Origin: Limnohabitans sp. Rim11
GTDB taxonomy: Bacteria; Pseudomonadota; Gammaproteobacteria; Burkholderiales; Burkholderiaceae_C
Direction: 5' to 3'
DNA length: 64,000 bases
NCBI RefSeq assembly: GCF_001269365.1
Contig: NZ_CXOM01000001.1
Location: 186,090-250,089 of the forward strand
This document shows positions 37,637 to 46,612 of this stretch, piece after piece. Position numbers and translations under genes: made by a program. The notes beneath the pieces were generated by a model, which worked only from the letters and a program-made list of their open reading frames with translations, was not told the DNA's origin and did not search any database. How positions within the stretch are numbered: position 1 is the stretch's first letter; every line of letters begins with the position of its first letter.

Positions 37637-38155
37637 ATGTCTGACTTTGAAGTACGTTTTGCCACTAAAAAAGAAGCCGCCGAAGTGGCCAATCTCCACC
37701 TGATTGCCAGCCGCGCTGCCTACGCCGGCCAAGTGCCCGAGGCGCATTGGGACGCCACGCCCATGGCCAAAAGGGTGTCTTATTGGAAAGAGGCCATTGA
37801 ATACGGCGAGCCCCAAGTCATGGTGGCTTTGGAAGGCGGCAGCATTGTGGGCTTTGTGGGCTTTGACCGCTCGCGCGACCCCAAATCAAAAAACACCACT
37901 GGCGAAATTTGGGCCATTTATGCCGACCCCGATAGACTGGGAGAAGGCGTTGGCCTGGCCTTGTGGGATGCCGCTCGCGAAGGCTTGCTTGAAGAAGACT
38001 GCACCGATGTGACCATCTGGGTGCCTTTGCTGAACGAGCGCACTGTGCGCTTTCACGAAATGGCTGGCTTTAAGCGCGAAATGAACACCGCCCGCACAGT
38101 GCCGTTTGGCGCCGTCAAGGTTGAAGAAGTTCGGATGAAGCGATCTTTAAGTTAA
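37637..38155 (+). CDS. GNAT-family N-acetyltransferase
   Basis: A 172-residue acetyl-CoA-dependent acetyltransferase. The central GEIWAIYADPDRLGEGVG (about 92-109) is motif A for acetyl-CoA pyrophosphate binding, followed by ALWDAAREGLLEEDC and the C-terminal NERTVRFHEMAGFKRE. Substrate unknown. ATG at 37637 is preferred over the TTG at 37628. Divergent from the SRPBCC gene and 25 bases before dusC. Confidence 0.85.
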   Translation: MSDFEVRFATKKEAAEVANLHLIASRAAYAGQVPEAHWDATPMAKRVSYWKEAIEYGEPQVMVALEGGSIVGFVGFDRSRDPKSKNTTGEIWAIYADPDRLGEGVGLALWDAAREGLLEEDCTDVTIWVPLLNERTVRFHEMAGFKREMNTARTVPFGAVKVEEVRMKRSLS

Positions 38156-38180
38156 TGCTAGATTGAGTGCATTGCATCGA

Positions 38181-39176
38181 ATGAGAATTTTGTTGGCCCC
38201 TATGGAAGGGCTGTTGGATCACAGCCTGCGCGACACGCTCACCCGTGTGGGCGGCATTGACTTGTGTGTGTCCGAATTCATTCGTGTGACCGATGCGGTT
38301 TTGCCAAAAAGAGCGTTTTACAGAGTGGTGCCGGAGCTGCTCAACGCTGGCAAAACCGTGGCGGGTGTGCCGGTCAAAGCACAGCTGCTTGGCTCAGACC
38401 CTCAAGTCCTTGCCGAAAATGCTGCACGACTCGCCAAACTCAACCCAGCTGGCATTGATTTGAATTTTGGGTGTCCTGCCAAAACTGTCAACCGACATCG
38501 GGGCGGCGCGGTGCTGCTAGACGAGCCAGAGTTGATTGGTCAAATTGTGTCTGCAGTGCGCCGAGCTGTCCCGCCGCACGTTCCGGTTTCTGCCAAGATG
38601 CGTTTGGGCTTTAACGACGACTCGCGCGCAGAAGATTGCGCGCAGGCCATTGAAGGTGCTGGGGCCAATGAGTTGGTGGTGCATGCGCGAACCAAAGCCC
38701 ATGGCTACAGACCGCCCGCCTACTGGGACCGCATCGCCGATGTGCGTCAATGCGTCAAGTTGCCCATGGTGGCCAATGGTGAAATTTGGACGGTGGCCGA
38801 TGCCGTGCGTTGCCGTGAGGTGACAGGTTGCCAAGACTTGATGATTGGTCGCGGCATGATCAACAATCCTGGGCTGGCATTGGAAATTAAATATCACGAT
38901 GCACAAGCACAAGGCTTGGATTTGGCGGACATGCCAAAGTCATTCTCTTGGGAGCAATTGTGGCCATTGCTCAGTGTTTTTTGGAAGCGCATGAGCTTGC
39001 ATGTGGCGCCTCGCCATCGCTCCGGTCGATTGAAGCAATGGCTCAATTATTTGAGGCGGCATTACCCGGAGGCGCAGCAAGCGTTTGACACCCTCCGGGT
39101 GGTTCAGGATCCTCAGGTGATGGAGGCTTGGTTGAAGCAGTCTTCGCGTAAACCTGTGCCGATAAATGTGCAGTAA
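38181..39176 (+). CDS. dusC: tRNA-dihydrouridine synthase C
   Basis: FMN enzyme that reduces uridine 16 in the tRNA D-loop. The 331-residue protein has APMEGLLDHSLRD (about 6-18), the DusC-style CVSEFIRVTD, DLNFGCPAKTVNRHRGGA with the catalytic Cys (about 95-112), VHARTKAHGYRPPAYWD and the GRGMINNP phosphate site. The opening MEGLLDHSLR and sequence around EFIRVTD favour DusC over DusA or DusB. ATG at 38181 is preferred over TTG at 38163. The last 134 bases overlap an antisense Hpt-derived frame. Confidence 0.93.
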   Translation: MRILLAPMEGLLDHSLRDTLTRVGGIDLCVSEFIRVTDAVLPKRAFYRVVPELLNAGKTVAGVPVKAQLLGSDPQVLAENAARLAKLNPAGIDLNFGCPAKTVNRHRGGAVLLDEPELIGQIVSAVRRAVPPHVPVSAKMRLGFNDDSRAEDCAQAIEGAGANELVVHARTKAHGYRPPAYWDRIADVRQCVKLPMVANGEIWTVADAVRCREVTGCQDLMIGRGMINNPGLALEIKYHDAQAQGLDLADMPKSFSWEQLWPLLSVFWKRMSLHVAPRHRSGRLKQWLNYLRRHYPEAQQAFDTLRVVQDPQVMEAWLKQSSRKPVPINVQ

Positions 39177-39510
39177 CCTCTGCCAACAAGCTGTTCAAAC
39201 TCACTAACAAATTTGAGCTGGCATTCAATGCCTCGCTTTGCATTTGGGCGTTGTCAATTGTTTTGCAAAGTGCTTCGGTAGAAGTGATTTGAGCTAACAG
39301 ATCGTCATGGCAAAACACAGGCGCAAAGCCTTTGATTTAGTGAAAATTTTTCTTCAGTGTTTCAAAATTTTTGGCTTCAATGGCCTGCGCAATTTCGTGT
39401 ATTTCTGATGCCAAGGTACTTTGAAGCGTCGTCAGTAGTTGCGCGGCACTGGCGGCATCGCCCACATACTGAATGGCTTTGGCCATCGATAAATATTTCG
39501 GCAGGCTCAT
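39043..39510 (-). pseudogene. Hpt-domain protein broken by a stop right after the phospho-histidine
   Basis: Read as one frame from the ATG at 39510, codons 1-57 give a helical sequence ending LKKNFH. Codon 58 (39339-39337) is TAA, and the same frame then continues IKGFAPVFCHDDLLAQI... to 39043. Across the stop the text reads H-stop-IKGF, which is the histidine phosphotransfer motif HxxKG with the second position replaced by a stop; a single C-to-T change from CAA (Gln) would produce it. The intact form would carry a phosphate between a sensor kinase and a regulator. The start overlaps the Nudix stop (ATGA). The tail past about residue 120 overlaps dusC antisense and may have been shorter originally. 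A sequencing error is the main alternative. Confidence 0.75.
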
Positions 39511-40292
39511 GCGGGGCCATGCAGTAAAGCTTGTAAACCACCCTCTGGCTCAAAGCGCTTGTTTCTAAAGTGCAGGCGAGTGGGGCCAGGTAAAGCTCTT
39601 TGTAAAACTGGATGACGTGGGTCGCCTGGGTAACAGATGACGCGCATGCCGTCTTGGTCAAAGGGCTCGGGCAGGATGACAGGCGGCGTTCGCTGCGCGG
39701 CATCTTGCATGGCTTCTTCTACGGATTGAAAAAGACTCAGGTGCGACAGGCTCATGATTTGGGGCGGCGCCAACACAATGGTGCCTTGCCAGTATTGAAT
39801 CAGTGCATTGCGAGGGGTGGACCACAAGACTTCGGTGGTTTCGTGGTTGTCTTGCACAGCCGTTTGAGAATGGGGTGCGCGCGCCAGAAAAAATCGCGTG
39901 TCAAAACGCTTTGACATTAGCGAGGGCATGCGCGGCGTGATCCAGCGCGACCAGGCCTGAAGGTCTGAAGCTTGAATTTGCAAACCGCATTCTTCTTGAG
40001 CTTCACGCAGTGCGGCGACAAACAAACTGGCTGCATGTTCGGTTTGAAGTTCGGGTTCACCCAACTGCGCATGCAAGTGGCCAAGGTCTTGTTGTAGGGT
40101 GGCCAAAGCTTCAGGTGTGCCATCGGCTTCATCGCGTTTGCCCCCTGGAAACACAAAAACACCACCCAAATCTTTAGAGTCTGAATGCCGCTTGAGCATC
40201 AAGACTTCTAAGCCCTCGTGACCCTGACGCAACACAAGAACCGTGGCGGCATCGCGCGGTGGCGTGTCAATAATGTGAGAGGTGATTTCCAT
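39507..40292 (-). CDS. Nudix hydrolase
   Basis: A 261-residue protein of the longer NUDT7/NUDT19-like type. N-terminal AATVLVLRQGHEGLEVLMLKR is followed by FPGGKRDEADG and, after an insert, ALREAQEECGL, which supplies the REXXEE metal-binding core of the Nudix box (normally GX5EX7REUXEEXGU). The insert between the two halves is long, as in peroxisomal CoA diphosphatases. Substrate not known; CoA or acyl-CoA derivatives are possible. Upstream of and coupled to the broken Hpt gene. Confidence 0.83.
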   Translation of the reverse strand: MEITSHIIDTPPRDAATVLVLRQGHEGLEVLMLKRHSDSKDLGGVFVFPGGKRDEADGTPEALATLQQDLGHLHAQLGEPELQTEHAASLFVAALREAQEECGLQIQASDLQAWSRWITPRMPSLMSKRFDTRFFLARAPHSQTAVQDNHETTEVLWSTPRNALIQYWQGTIVLAPPQIMSLSHLSLFQSVEEAMQDAAQRTPPVILPEPFDQDGMRVICYPGDPRHPVLQRALPGPTRLHFRNKRFEPEGGLQALLHGPA

Positions 40293-40412
40293 AGAGGCTT
40301 GGGCGTTGGGGTGAAAAGGTGAGTGAACTGGGGTGTCAATCGGGTAACAGTGACAATCGGTTTCTTGGTTTAAAGTGACAGCATTACAAGGCTATCAGAT
40401 TGAGGAATCCAA

Positions 40413-41324
40413 ATGAGCATTGATTTTCACGGACGTGTCGCCATTGTCACAGGTGCTGGCGGCGGATTGGGCAAACAACATGCCTTGGCTTTGGCCAAGA
40501 GAGGCGCCAAAGTCGTGGTCAACGACCTTGGAGGCAATGTGCGCGGCGAGGGCGGTTCGGTGAGTGCCGCTCAGGCGGTGGTCGATGAAATTGTGAAGGC
40601 AGGCGGTGAAGCCATTGCCAATGGCGCCTCCGTGACCGATTTTGAAGCTGTCAAGGGCATGGTGCAACAGGCCATGGACACTTGGGGCCGCGTGGATATA
40701 TTGGTTAACAACGCAGGTATCTTGCGCGACAAAAGTTTTTCCAAAATGGAAGTCGACGAGTTTCGCTTGGTCATGGAAGTTCACGTCATGGGTGCGTTTC
40801 ATTGCACCAAAGCGGTCTGGCCCATCATGCAGGCGCAAAAATATGGCCGCGTCATCATGACCACGTCTTCCAGTGGCCTCTATGGCAACTTTGGTCAGGC
40901 CAACTATGGTGCAGCCAAGATGGCCTTGGCCGGCATGATGCAAACACTGTCCATTGAAGGTGATAAGTACAACATTCGCGTGAATTCATTGGCGCCTACT
41001 GCGGCCACCCGAATGACGGAAGGTTTGATGCCTGAGGCCGTGCTAAAGGCCTTGGAGCCTCAAGCTGTAGTGCCAGCCATGTTGGTCATGGCCTCGGAAG
41101 ATGCGCCCAATCGCACCATCATTTGCGCAGGTGCCGGCAGCTTTGAAGTGGCCAACATCACCCTCACGCAGGGCGTTTATTTGGGCATGGCGGAAGATAC
41201 GGCAGAGCAATTATTGGCTGCCATGCCACAAGTCACAGATCGCCACAACGAATTGGTGCCTGAGTCTGGCTCGGGTCAGGGCTCGTTAGAGGTTGGCAAG
41301 GCCATGGCTGCCCAAAAGGCTTAA
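40413..41324 (+). CDS. SDR dehydrogenase of the MFE-2 (HSD17B4-like) type
   Basis: A 303-residue SDR close to the N-terminal 3-hydroxyacyl-CoA dehydrogenase part of peroxisomal multifunctional enzyme type 2. Motifs: TGAGGGLGKQHALALAKRGA (about 12-31), VVNDLGG, NNAGILRDKSFSKM, SSSGLYGNFGQANYGAAK with the catalytic Ser, Tyr and Lys, and RVNSLAPTAATRM. Probable role: oxidation of 3-hydroxyacyl-CoA in a beta-oxidation-like route. No hydratase domain is fused. The last 39 bases overlap the convergent xth gene. Confidence 0.87.
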   Translation: MSIDFHGRVAIVTGAGGGLGKQHALALAKRGAKVVVNDLGGNVRGEGGSVSAAQAVVDEIVKAGGEAIANGASVTDFEAVKGMVQQAMDTWGRVDILVNNAGILRDKSFSKMEVDEFRLVMEVHVMGAFHCTKAVWPIMQAQKYGRVIMTTSSSGLYGNFGQANYGAAKMALAGMMQTLSIEGDKYNIRVNSLAPTAATRMTEGLMPEAVLKALEPQAVVPAMLVMASEDAPNRTIICAGAGSFEVANITLTQGVYLGMAEDTAEQLLAAMPQVTDRHNELVPESGSGQGSLEVGKAMAAQKA

Positions 41325-42095
41325 CACCACGGGGGTGTGGTCGCTAGGCCGTTCATTTTTGCGCGGTAGTTTGTCGATCACACACGCTGAGGCTTGTGCT
41401 TTTAATGCATCGGTCACCAAAATGTGATCGATGCGCAAGCCCCTGTTTCTTTTGAAACCAAAATCGCGGTAGTCCCACCAGCTGAAACTTTTGGCGGGTT
41501 GTTCGAACAACCTAAAGCTGTCGTGCAAACCCAGCTCAACTAAGGCGTTTAAATGCGCGCGTTCTTCGGGTGTGCAGTGAATGGTGCCAGCCAATGCCAC
41601 TGGATCCCAAACATCCAAATCGTCGAAGGTGATGTTGTAGTCGCCCATGAGTGCCAACTTGGGATGCGACGCCATTTCTTGTTGAACCCAGCCATGCATG
41701 GCTTCTAGCCATTTCATTTTGTAAACAAACTTGTCGCTGTCGGGGGCTTGTCCGTTTGGAAAATAAGCCCCAATGACGCGCACATCGCCATAGGTGGCAG
41801 CAATGACGCGCGACATGTCGTCTTCAAAGCCAGGAATATTTTTGACGACTTGCGTGCCTTCTGTGCGTGAGATGAGCGCCACGCCGTTGTAGGTTTTTTG
41901 ACCAAACCATTGGGCGTGATAACCCGCTTCCGCAAAGATAGCATGCGGAAACTTGTCGTCAGTCATCTTGAGTTCTTGTAAGGCCAGCACATCGATGGCG
42001 TGCTCTGGGCCTAAAGTTTCTTGCGCTTTTAACCAATCAATGACTTGAGGTAGTCGAACGGTCAGCGAATTGACATTCCAGGTAGCGAGCTTCAT
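41286..42095 (-). CDS. xth: Exodeoxyribonuclease III
   Basis: AP endonuclease/3'-exonuclease of base-excision repair. The 269-residue protein begins MKLATWNVNSLTVRLPQVIDWL cut to its core ATWNVNSL, with LQELKMTDDKFP carrying the metal-binding Glu, LMGDYNI with Asp-Asn, and the terminal SDHTPV with the catalytic Asp-His. ATG at 42095 fits the family start. It lies 16 bases after folA in the thyA-folA-xth run and overlaps the convergent SDR by 39 bases. Confidence 0.94.
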   Translation of the reverse strand: MKLATWNVNSLTVRLPQVIDWLKAQETLGPEHAIDVLALQELKMTDDKFPHAIFAEAGYHAQWFGQKTYNGVALISRTEGTQVVKNIPGFEDDMSRVIAATYGDVRVIGAYFPNGQAPDSDKFVYKMKWLEAMHGWVQQEMASHPKLALMGDYNITFDDLDVWDPVALAGTIHCTPEERAHLNALVELGLHDSFRLFEQPAKSFSWWDYRDFGFKRNRGLRIDHILVTDALKAQASACVIDKLPRKNERPSDHTPVVLSLLGSHGLANL

Positions 42096-42111
42096 CTTGT
42101 AAATCGCTTGT

Positions 42112-42612
42112 TCAAATGGATTGGCGGTAGGTGACAAAACAGAATTTCAAACCGGTCGATGAAACATGCGATTCACGTGAGACTTCTTGCCAACCGGCGC
42201 CCAGTTGAGGTGCGAAAGCATCACCTTCGTAGTCGGCTTCAATTTCAGTCACGACGGCTTCTTCTGCAATGGATGCCGCCTGGGCATAAATTTCGGCACC
42301 GCCCATGACCCACAAGTCTTTGCCTTCAGGGCAGTGAGCCAAGGCCAGCGTCAGACCTTCTTCTAGCGAGTGCACCACGTGAGCGCCTTCGGCTTGCCAA
42401 TCTGGTTGGCGGGTGATGACCAAGTTGGCGCGTCCGGGCAGGGGGCGAAATTTGGCTGGGATGGACTCCCAAGTTTTGCGACCCATGAGCACAGGACAGC
42501 CAAGGGTGGTGCGTTTGAAATGTGCCAAGTCCTCAGGCAAGTGCCAAGGCATTTGGTTGTTCAAGCCAATGACGCCATTGGCCGCGCGCGCGTAGATGAG
42601 TTTGAGCTTCAT
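42112..42612 (-). CDS. folA: Dihydrofolate reductase
   Basis: Reduces dihydrofolate to tetrahydrofolate with NADPH, restoring the folate used by ThyA. The 166-residue enzyme shows NGVIGLNNQMPWHLPEDLAHFK (core MPWHLPEDL), the NADPH site LMGRKTWESIP and VMGGAEIY. The start ATG overlaps the thyA stop (ATGA), so both are made together. Confidence 0.95.
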   Translation of the reverse strand: MKLKLIYARAANGVIGLNNQMPWHLPEDLAHFKRTTLGCPVLMGRKTWESIPAKFRPLPGRANLVITRQPDWQAEGAHVVHSLEEGLTLALAHCPEGKDLWVMGGAEIYAQAASIAEEAVVTEIEADYEGDAFAPQLGAGWQEVSRESHVSSTGLKFCFVTYRQSI

Positions 42613-43445
42613 CAAACAGCGACGGGTGCTTTGATGGCGGCGTGGCACTCATAGTCGAGTACCTCAAAGTCTTCGTATTCGTAGTCGAAGATGGAGGCGG
42701 GTTTGCGCTTGATGTTCAAGGTGGGATAGGCAAATGGTGCGCGACTCAATTGCAAGGCCACTTGTTCTTTGTGATTGCTATAGATGTGGCAATCGCCACC
42801 TGTCCAAATGAAATCACCCACATCCAAATCGCATTGCTGCGCCATCATGTGCGTCAGCAGGGCGTAGCTGGCAATGTTGAAGGGCACGCCCAAGAAAATG
42901 TCGGCACTGCGCTGATAAAGCTGGCAGCTGAGTTTGCCTTTGCCGCCTTCAGTCAGGGGCGGTGCCACATAAAACTGAAAGAAGGCATGGCAGGGCATGA
43001 GGGCCATCTTGGACAACTCGGCCACATTCCATGCGCTCACAATGATTCGGCGTGAATCGGGGTTGGTTTTGAGGGTGCGAATGACGTCTTCAATTTGATC
43101 GATGTGACCGCCATCGGGTGTTGGCCAACTGCGCCATTGAACGCCATACACAGGACCGAGGTCGCCGTCTTCGCGGGCCCATTCGTCCCAAATGGTCACG
43201 CCGCGTTCGCGCAGCCAGTTGTTGTTGCTTGAGCCTGTGAGGAACCACAAGAGTTCCTGAATGATGGAGCGCAGGTGTACCTTTTTGGTGGTGACCAGCG
43301 GAAAGCCTTCGTTCAGGTCAAAGCGCATTTGATGACCAAACACGCTGGTGGTGCCCGTACCAGTTCGGTCGGCTTTGAAGACGCCATGGTCGTTGACGTG
43401 GCGCATGAAATCTTCGTATTGCGATCGAATAGGGCGTGTGGTCAT
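42612..43445 (-). CDS. thyA: Thymidylate synthase
   Basis: Methylates dUMP to dTMP using methylene-tetrahydrofolate. The 277-residue enzyme is the classic ThyA type: [19 protein letters not shown] (core RTGTGTTS), [14 protein letters not shown], catalytic Cys in [12 protein letters not shown] (about 160) and [18 protein letters not shown] (core [10 protein letters not shown]). Heads the thyA-folA-xth group. Confidence 0.97.
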   Translation of the reverse strand: MTTRPIRSQYEDFMRHVNDHGVFKADRTGTGTTSVFGHQMRFDLNEGFPLVTTKKVHLRSIIQELLWFLTGSSNNNWLRERGVTIWDEWAREDGDLGPVYGVQWRSWPTPDGGHIDQIEDVIRTLKTNPDSRRIIVSAWNVAELSKMALMPCHAFFQFYVAPPLTEGGKGKLSCQLYQRSADIFLGVPFNIASYALLTHMMAQQCDLDVGDFIWTGGDCHIYSNHKEQVALQLSRAPFAYPTLNIKRKPASIFDYEYEDFEVLDYECHAAIKAPVAV

Positions 43446-43508
43446 GAAAAGCTCAAAATGGTTTGGATGAGGGCGCTGCCGTGGGTGTCTTTGAATTGAA
43501 GACTTGGC

Positions 43509-44933
43509 CTAAATTTTAATCACTCTGCCAGGGTTCATGATGTTGTGAGGATCCAAGGCTAGTTTGATGGCCTTCATCATGGCCAAAGCCGTAGGATCTT
43601 TGTAATGGGTCAGCTTGCCGGCCTTGAGGCTGCCAATGCCGTGCTCGGCACTGATCGAGCCATTGAAAGCTTTGACTTGGTCAAAAACCCACGTATTGAC
43701 TTCATCTTCATGATTTTTGAGGAAGGCTGGGCCGTCGGCGCCTGCGGGAGCTTGAACGTTGTAATGCAAATTGCCATCGCCCAAATGGCCGAAGTTAACC
43801 AAGCGAATGCCAGGTATTTTGGTCTGCAACAAGGCGTCGGTCTCGGCCACAAATTGAGGGATGCGCGAAACCGGCACACTGATGTCGTGTTTGATATTGA
43901 GGCCTTCTGTGGCTTGCGCCAATGGAATGCTTTCACGAATTTGCCAAAGGCTGTGCGCCTGCGCCAAACTTTCAGCCACCACGGCGTCTGTCACCCAGCC
44001 ATTTTCTAGCGCGGTTTCCATGAGGCTCTCAAACCCAATACGGGCATGCGCTTCAGACTCGTGGTCTGAGTTTTCTAAGAGCACACACCAAGGCGTCTCT
44101 TTGAACAAAGGCACGCGCAGTTGAGGGTGGTGTTTGTCGACCAAGCTCAGAGCAAATTGGCCCATCACTTCAAAGCCCGTTAGGCCTGCGCCCAAGCGCT
44201 CGTGCGCCAAGCCCAAAAGCAAGACAGCCGCTTCCATGCTGGGCACCGCGGCCCATGCTGTCAGTTGTGCGGCTGGCTGAGGGTATAGCTTCATGCAGGC
44301 CGCCGTGATGATGCCCAATGTGCCTTCGCTGCCAATCATCAGATTGCGCAAATCGTAGCCCGTGTTGTCTTTGCGCAGGCCCGATAAGCCGTGCCAAATA
44401 TCGCCTTGGGCTGTCACAACTTCAAGACCCAGACACAGCTCGCGTGTGTTGCCAAATCGAACCACTTGGGTGCCACCTGCATTGGTGCCTAAGTTGCCCC
44501 CCAATGTGCAACTGCCTTCGGCGGCCAGACTCAAGGGAAACAGGTAGCCCGCTTTGTCGACATGTTCTTGTACCTGTTGCAAGACACATCCGGCTTCGGC
44601 CACCACGGTCAGATTGGCCGCATCGAGCGACCGTATTTGATTCATGCGCTGCAAACTCAAGACCACTTGCTGGCCTGTGTCGTCTGGGATCGAGCCCACG
44701 GCCAGGCCAGTGTTGCCACCCTGCGGCACGATGCTAGCCTTGGCTTTGACGCAAGCTTTTACAACCTCTGAGACTTCTTGAACATTGGCGGGTCGGACCA
44801 CGGCCAAGGCCAAGCCTTGCGCACGCTTGCGCCAATCTTGCTCCCAGGCACTCAAGTCGGTTTGAGGATCCTCATGGGTGAGGACATTGGAGGCGCCACA
44901 AATTTGGCGCAAGGAATCCAATAAAGCACTCAT
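43509..44933 (-). CDS. FAD-linked oxidase, GlcD/D-2-hydroxyacid dehydrogenase type
   Basis: A 474-residue flavoprotein of the PCMH-FAD plus FAD-oxidase C family (GlcD, D-lactate and D-2-hydroxyglutarate dehydrogenases). FAD-binding elements are VPQGGNTGLAVG (about 72-83) and the GSCTLGGNLGTNAGG block (about 138). C-terminal active-site elements are NFGHLGDGNLHYNV and SAEHGIGSLKAGKL. Soluble, no signal peptide. Substrate undetermined; lactate, glycolate or 2-hydroxyglutarate are likely. Overlaps the DUF2069 gene upstream by ATGA. Confidence 0.9.
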   Translation of the reverse strand: MSALLDSLRQICGASNVLTHEDPQTDLSAWEQDWRKRAQGLALAVVRPANVQEVSEVVKACVKAKASIVPQGGNTGLAVGSIPDDTGQQVVLSLQRMNQIRSLDAANLTVVAEAGCVLQQVQEHVDKAGYLFPLSLAAEGSCTLGGNLGTNAGGTQVVRFGNTRELCLGLEVVTAQGDIWHGLSGLRKDNTGYDLRNLMIGSEGTLGIITAACMKLYPQPAAQLTAWAAVPSMEAAVLLLGLAHERLGAGLTGFEVMGQFALSLVDKHHPQLRVPLFKETPWCVLLENSDHESEAHARIGFESLMETALENGWVTDAVVAESLAQAHSLWQIRESIPLAQATEGLNIKHDISVPVSRIPQFVAETDALLQTKIPGIRLVNFGHLGDGNLHYNVQAPAGADGPAFLKNHEDEVNTWVFDQVKAFNGSISAEHGIGSLKAGKLTHYKDPTALAMMKAIKLALDPHNIMNPGRVIKI

Positions 44934-45367
44934 TTTGAAATTTCAGTTGGCTGTTCAGTTTCGGTGATTTGTGTATCGTTGGCCCTGGCCATTTGAAAGC
45001 GCCATCGGACATGAAAGGCACACGCTGCAAAAAGCATGACACACAAGATGGTTTCGGCCAAGGCAAGGCCTGCAGACCAACCCTTGTCGCCCCAGGCTCT
45101 GACCACGCCTTCAATGAAATAAAGCCAAACCATGAGGCTCACCCAGCGGTAGGTGTACATGCGGTTTTTGAGCAGACCGGCCAGGGGCCAGCAGAGGGGG
45201 AGGACCTTGAGGGCCCACCAGGACCCACCTTCGCGCAAGGGTGCGAGCCACAGTTCCCAGAGCAAACCCAGCAAAATGAGGGCTAAAAGACTGCCGACAG
45301 CCACCCAACGGGTGAATTCAATGCTTTGAGGGCTGAGAAAAGTGGAATTTTGAGAAGAGTTGTTCAT
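44930..45367 (-). CDS. DUF2069 membrane protein
   Basis: A 145-residue inner-membrane protein with about four hydrophobic helices (WVAVGSLLALILLGLLWELW, WALKVLPLCWPLAGLL, WVSLMVWLYFIEGVV, LALAETILCVMLFAACAF) and the conserved YTYRW...YF-EG block of DUF2069. No function is known for the family. ATG at 45367 is chosen since it begins a normal-length member. Divergent from yihY by 21 bases. Confidence 0.85.
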   Translation of the reverse strand: MNNSSQNSTFLSPQSIEFTRWVAVGSLLALILLGLLWELWLAPLREGGSWWALKVLPLCWPLAGLLKNRMYTYRWVSLMVWLYFIEGVVRAWGDKGWSAGLALAETILCVMLFAACAFHVRWRFQMARANDTQITETEQPTEISK

Positions 45368-45388
45368 GGCGATGGCATCATACCGGTC

Positions 45389-46612
45389 ATGAAGCCGATT
45401 GACTCTCTCCACGCCAGTTTGAACGCATTTGTTCAATTCCCTTGGCGCCAAATGTTGCGTACTTTGTGGACACGGTTCCGTGAAGTCCGCTTGGGCATGA
45501 CGGCCAGTTCACTGACTTTCACCACGGTTTTGGCCCTGGTGCCTTTGTTTACCTTGATCTTGGCCATTTTTACCGCGTTTCCCATCTTTTCTCAGGTGCA
45601 GGATCAATTGCAACGCTGGCTGATTGAAAGCTTGGTGCCAGAAAGCATTTCCCGCCAAGTCTTGGGGTCATTGACGCAATTTTCAAAGAAAGCCAGCCGA
45701 TTGGGCTTGTTCGGATTGGCTGCGGTCGTTTTGGCTTCCGTTGCCTTGTTGGTGACCATTGATCGAACCATGGGTCAAATATGGCGCGTCGGTCGTCAGC
45801 GGCCCTGGTCGCAAAGGTTGCTGCTTTATTGGGCTGGGTTGACGCTGGGACCTTTGTTGCTTGGCGCAAGCTTGGCCATTTCTTCGTACTTGTTCACAGG
45901 TTATTTGTCTGGTTTGGCCGACTGGCTGCCGGTGTCTGTCAGAAACTTATTGGATTTGGTTGAGTTTTCGTTGCTGGTGGCTTGCGTCACTGGTTTGTAT
46001 TACTACTTGCCCAACACGCGTGTCGAATGGCGACATGCTCTGACGGGCGGTATTGCCGTGGCTTTGGGTTTGGAATTGGCCAAAAAGGGCTTGGCAGTTT
46101 ACTTGGCGCAAATGCCCAGCTACTCGGCCATTTATGGCGCCTTCGCTGCGGTGCCCATTCTGTTGGTTTGGATTTATGTGGCTTGGGTGGTGGTGTTGCT
46201 GGGTGCTGTGATCACAGCCAGCCTGCCAGAAATTGGTCGTCAATCGAAGCGCATCGCCGATGGTCCAGGCTGGTCATTTCGCTTGGCATTAGAAATTTTG
46301 AGTCAACTATCAGTCGCCAGAAAATCGTCACCACAAGGCCTGCGATTGAGCGAAATGGCGGAGGCTTTGCACATTGAACATCGACATGCGCAACAAGTGT
46401 TGAATGCCCTTCATGACTTGAAGTGGATTGGAAAGCTCGAGCAATCTAACTCGCGCCTTGAAAGCGCGTGGGTCTTGTTGGTCGACTTGCAAGAGGTCTC
46501 GTTAGCGCCCTTGATGGACAGTTTGTGTTTGCATCAAACTGAAAACACGGCACTGCTCTGGCAACAAATGCACCTGCCCACCATCAAGGTGGCCGACGTC
46601 ATTAAAACTTGA
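45389..46612 (+). CDS. YihY/UPF0761-family inner-membrane protein
   Basis: A 407-residue membrane protein with about six helices in residues 30-265 and a soluble C-terminal winged-helix-like extension (about 290-407). Family signatures are ASSLTFTTVLALVPLF near residue 37, YYYLPNTRVEWRHALTGG (core LPNTRV) and SYSAIYGAFAAVPILLVWIY (core YGAFAAVPI). Members were once called RNase BN, but that activity belongs to another gene; the true role is unknown. ATG at 45389 is preferred over the earlier in-frame start at 45326, which would overlap the divergent gene. It ends 11 bases into the convergent gene. Confidence 0.9.
   Translation: MKPIDSLHASLNAFVQFPWRQMLRTLWTRFREVRLGMTASSLTFTTVLALVPLFTLILAIFTAFPIFSQVQDQLQRWLIESLVPESISRQVLGSLTQFSKKASRLGLFGLAAVVLASVALLVTIDRTMGQIWRVGRQRPWSQRLLLYWAGLTLGPLLLGASLAISSYLFTGYLSGLADWLPVSVRNLLDLVEFSLLVACVTGLYYYLPNTRVEWRHALTGGIAVALGLELAKKGLAVYLAQMPSYSAIYGAFAAVPILLVWIYVAWVVVLLGAVITASLPEIGRQSKRIADGPGWSFRLALEILSQLSVARKSSPQGLRLSEMAEALHIEHRHAQQVLNALHDLKWIGKLEQSNSRLESAWVLLVDLQEVSLAPLMDSLCLHQTENTALLWQQMHLPTIKVADVIKT

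Noticed and set aside
39043..39318. Separate 91-residue gene after the Hpt stop
   Set aside because: Same frame as the upstream part and it completes the Hpt motif, so it is the second half of one broken gene.
45389..46612. RNase BN annotation for YihY
   Set aside because: Old misassignment; the protein is a multi-helix membrane protein without nuclease motifs.
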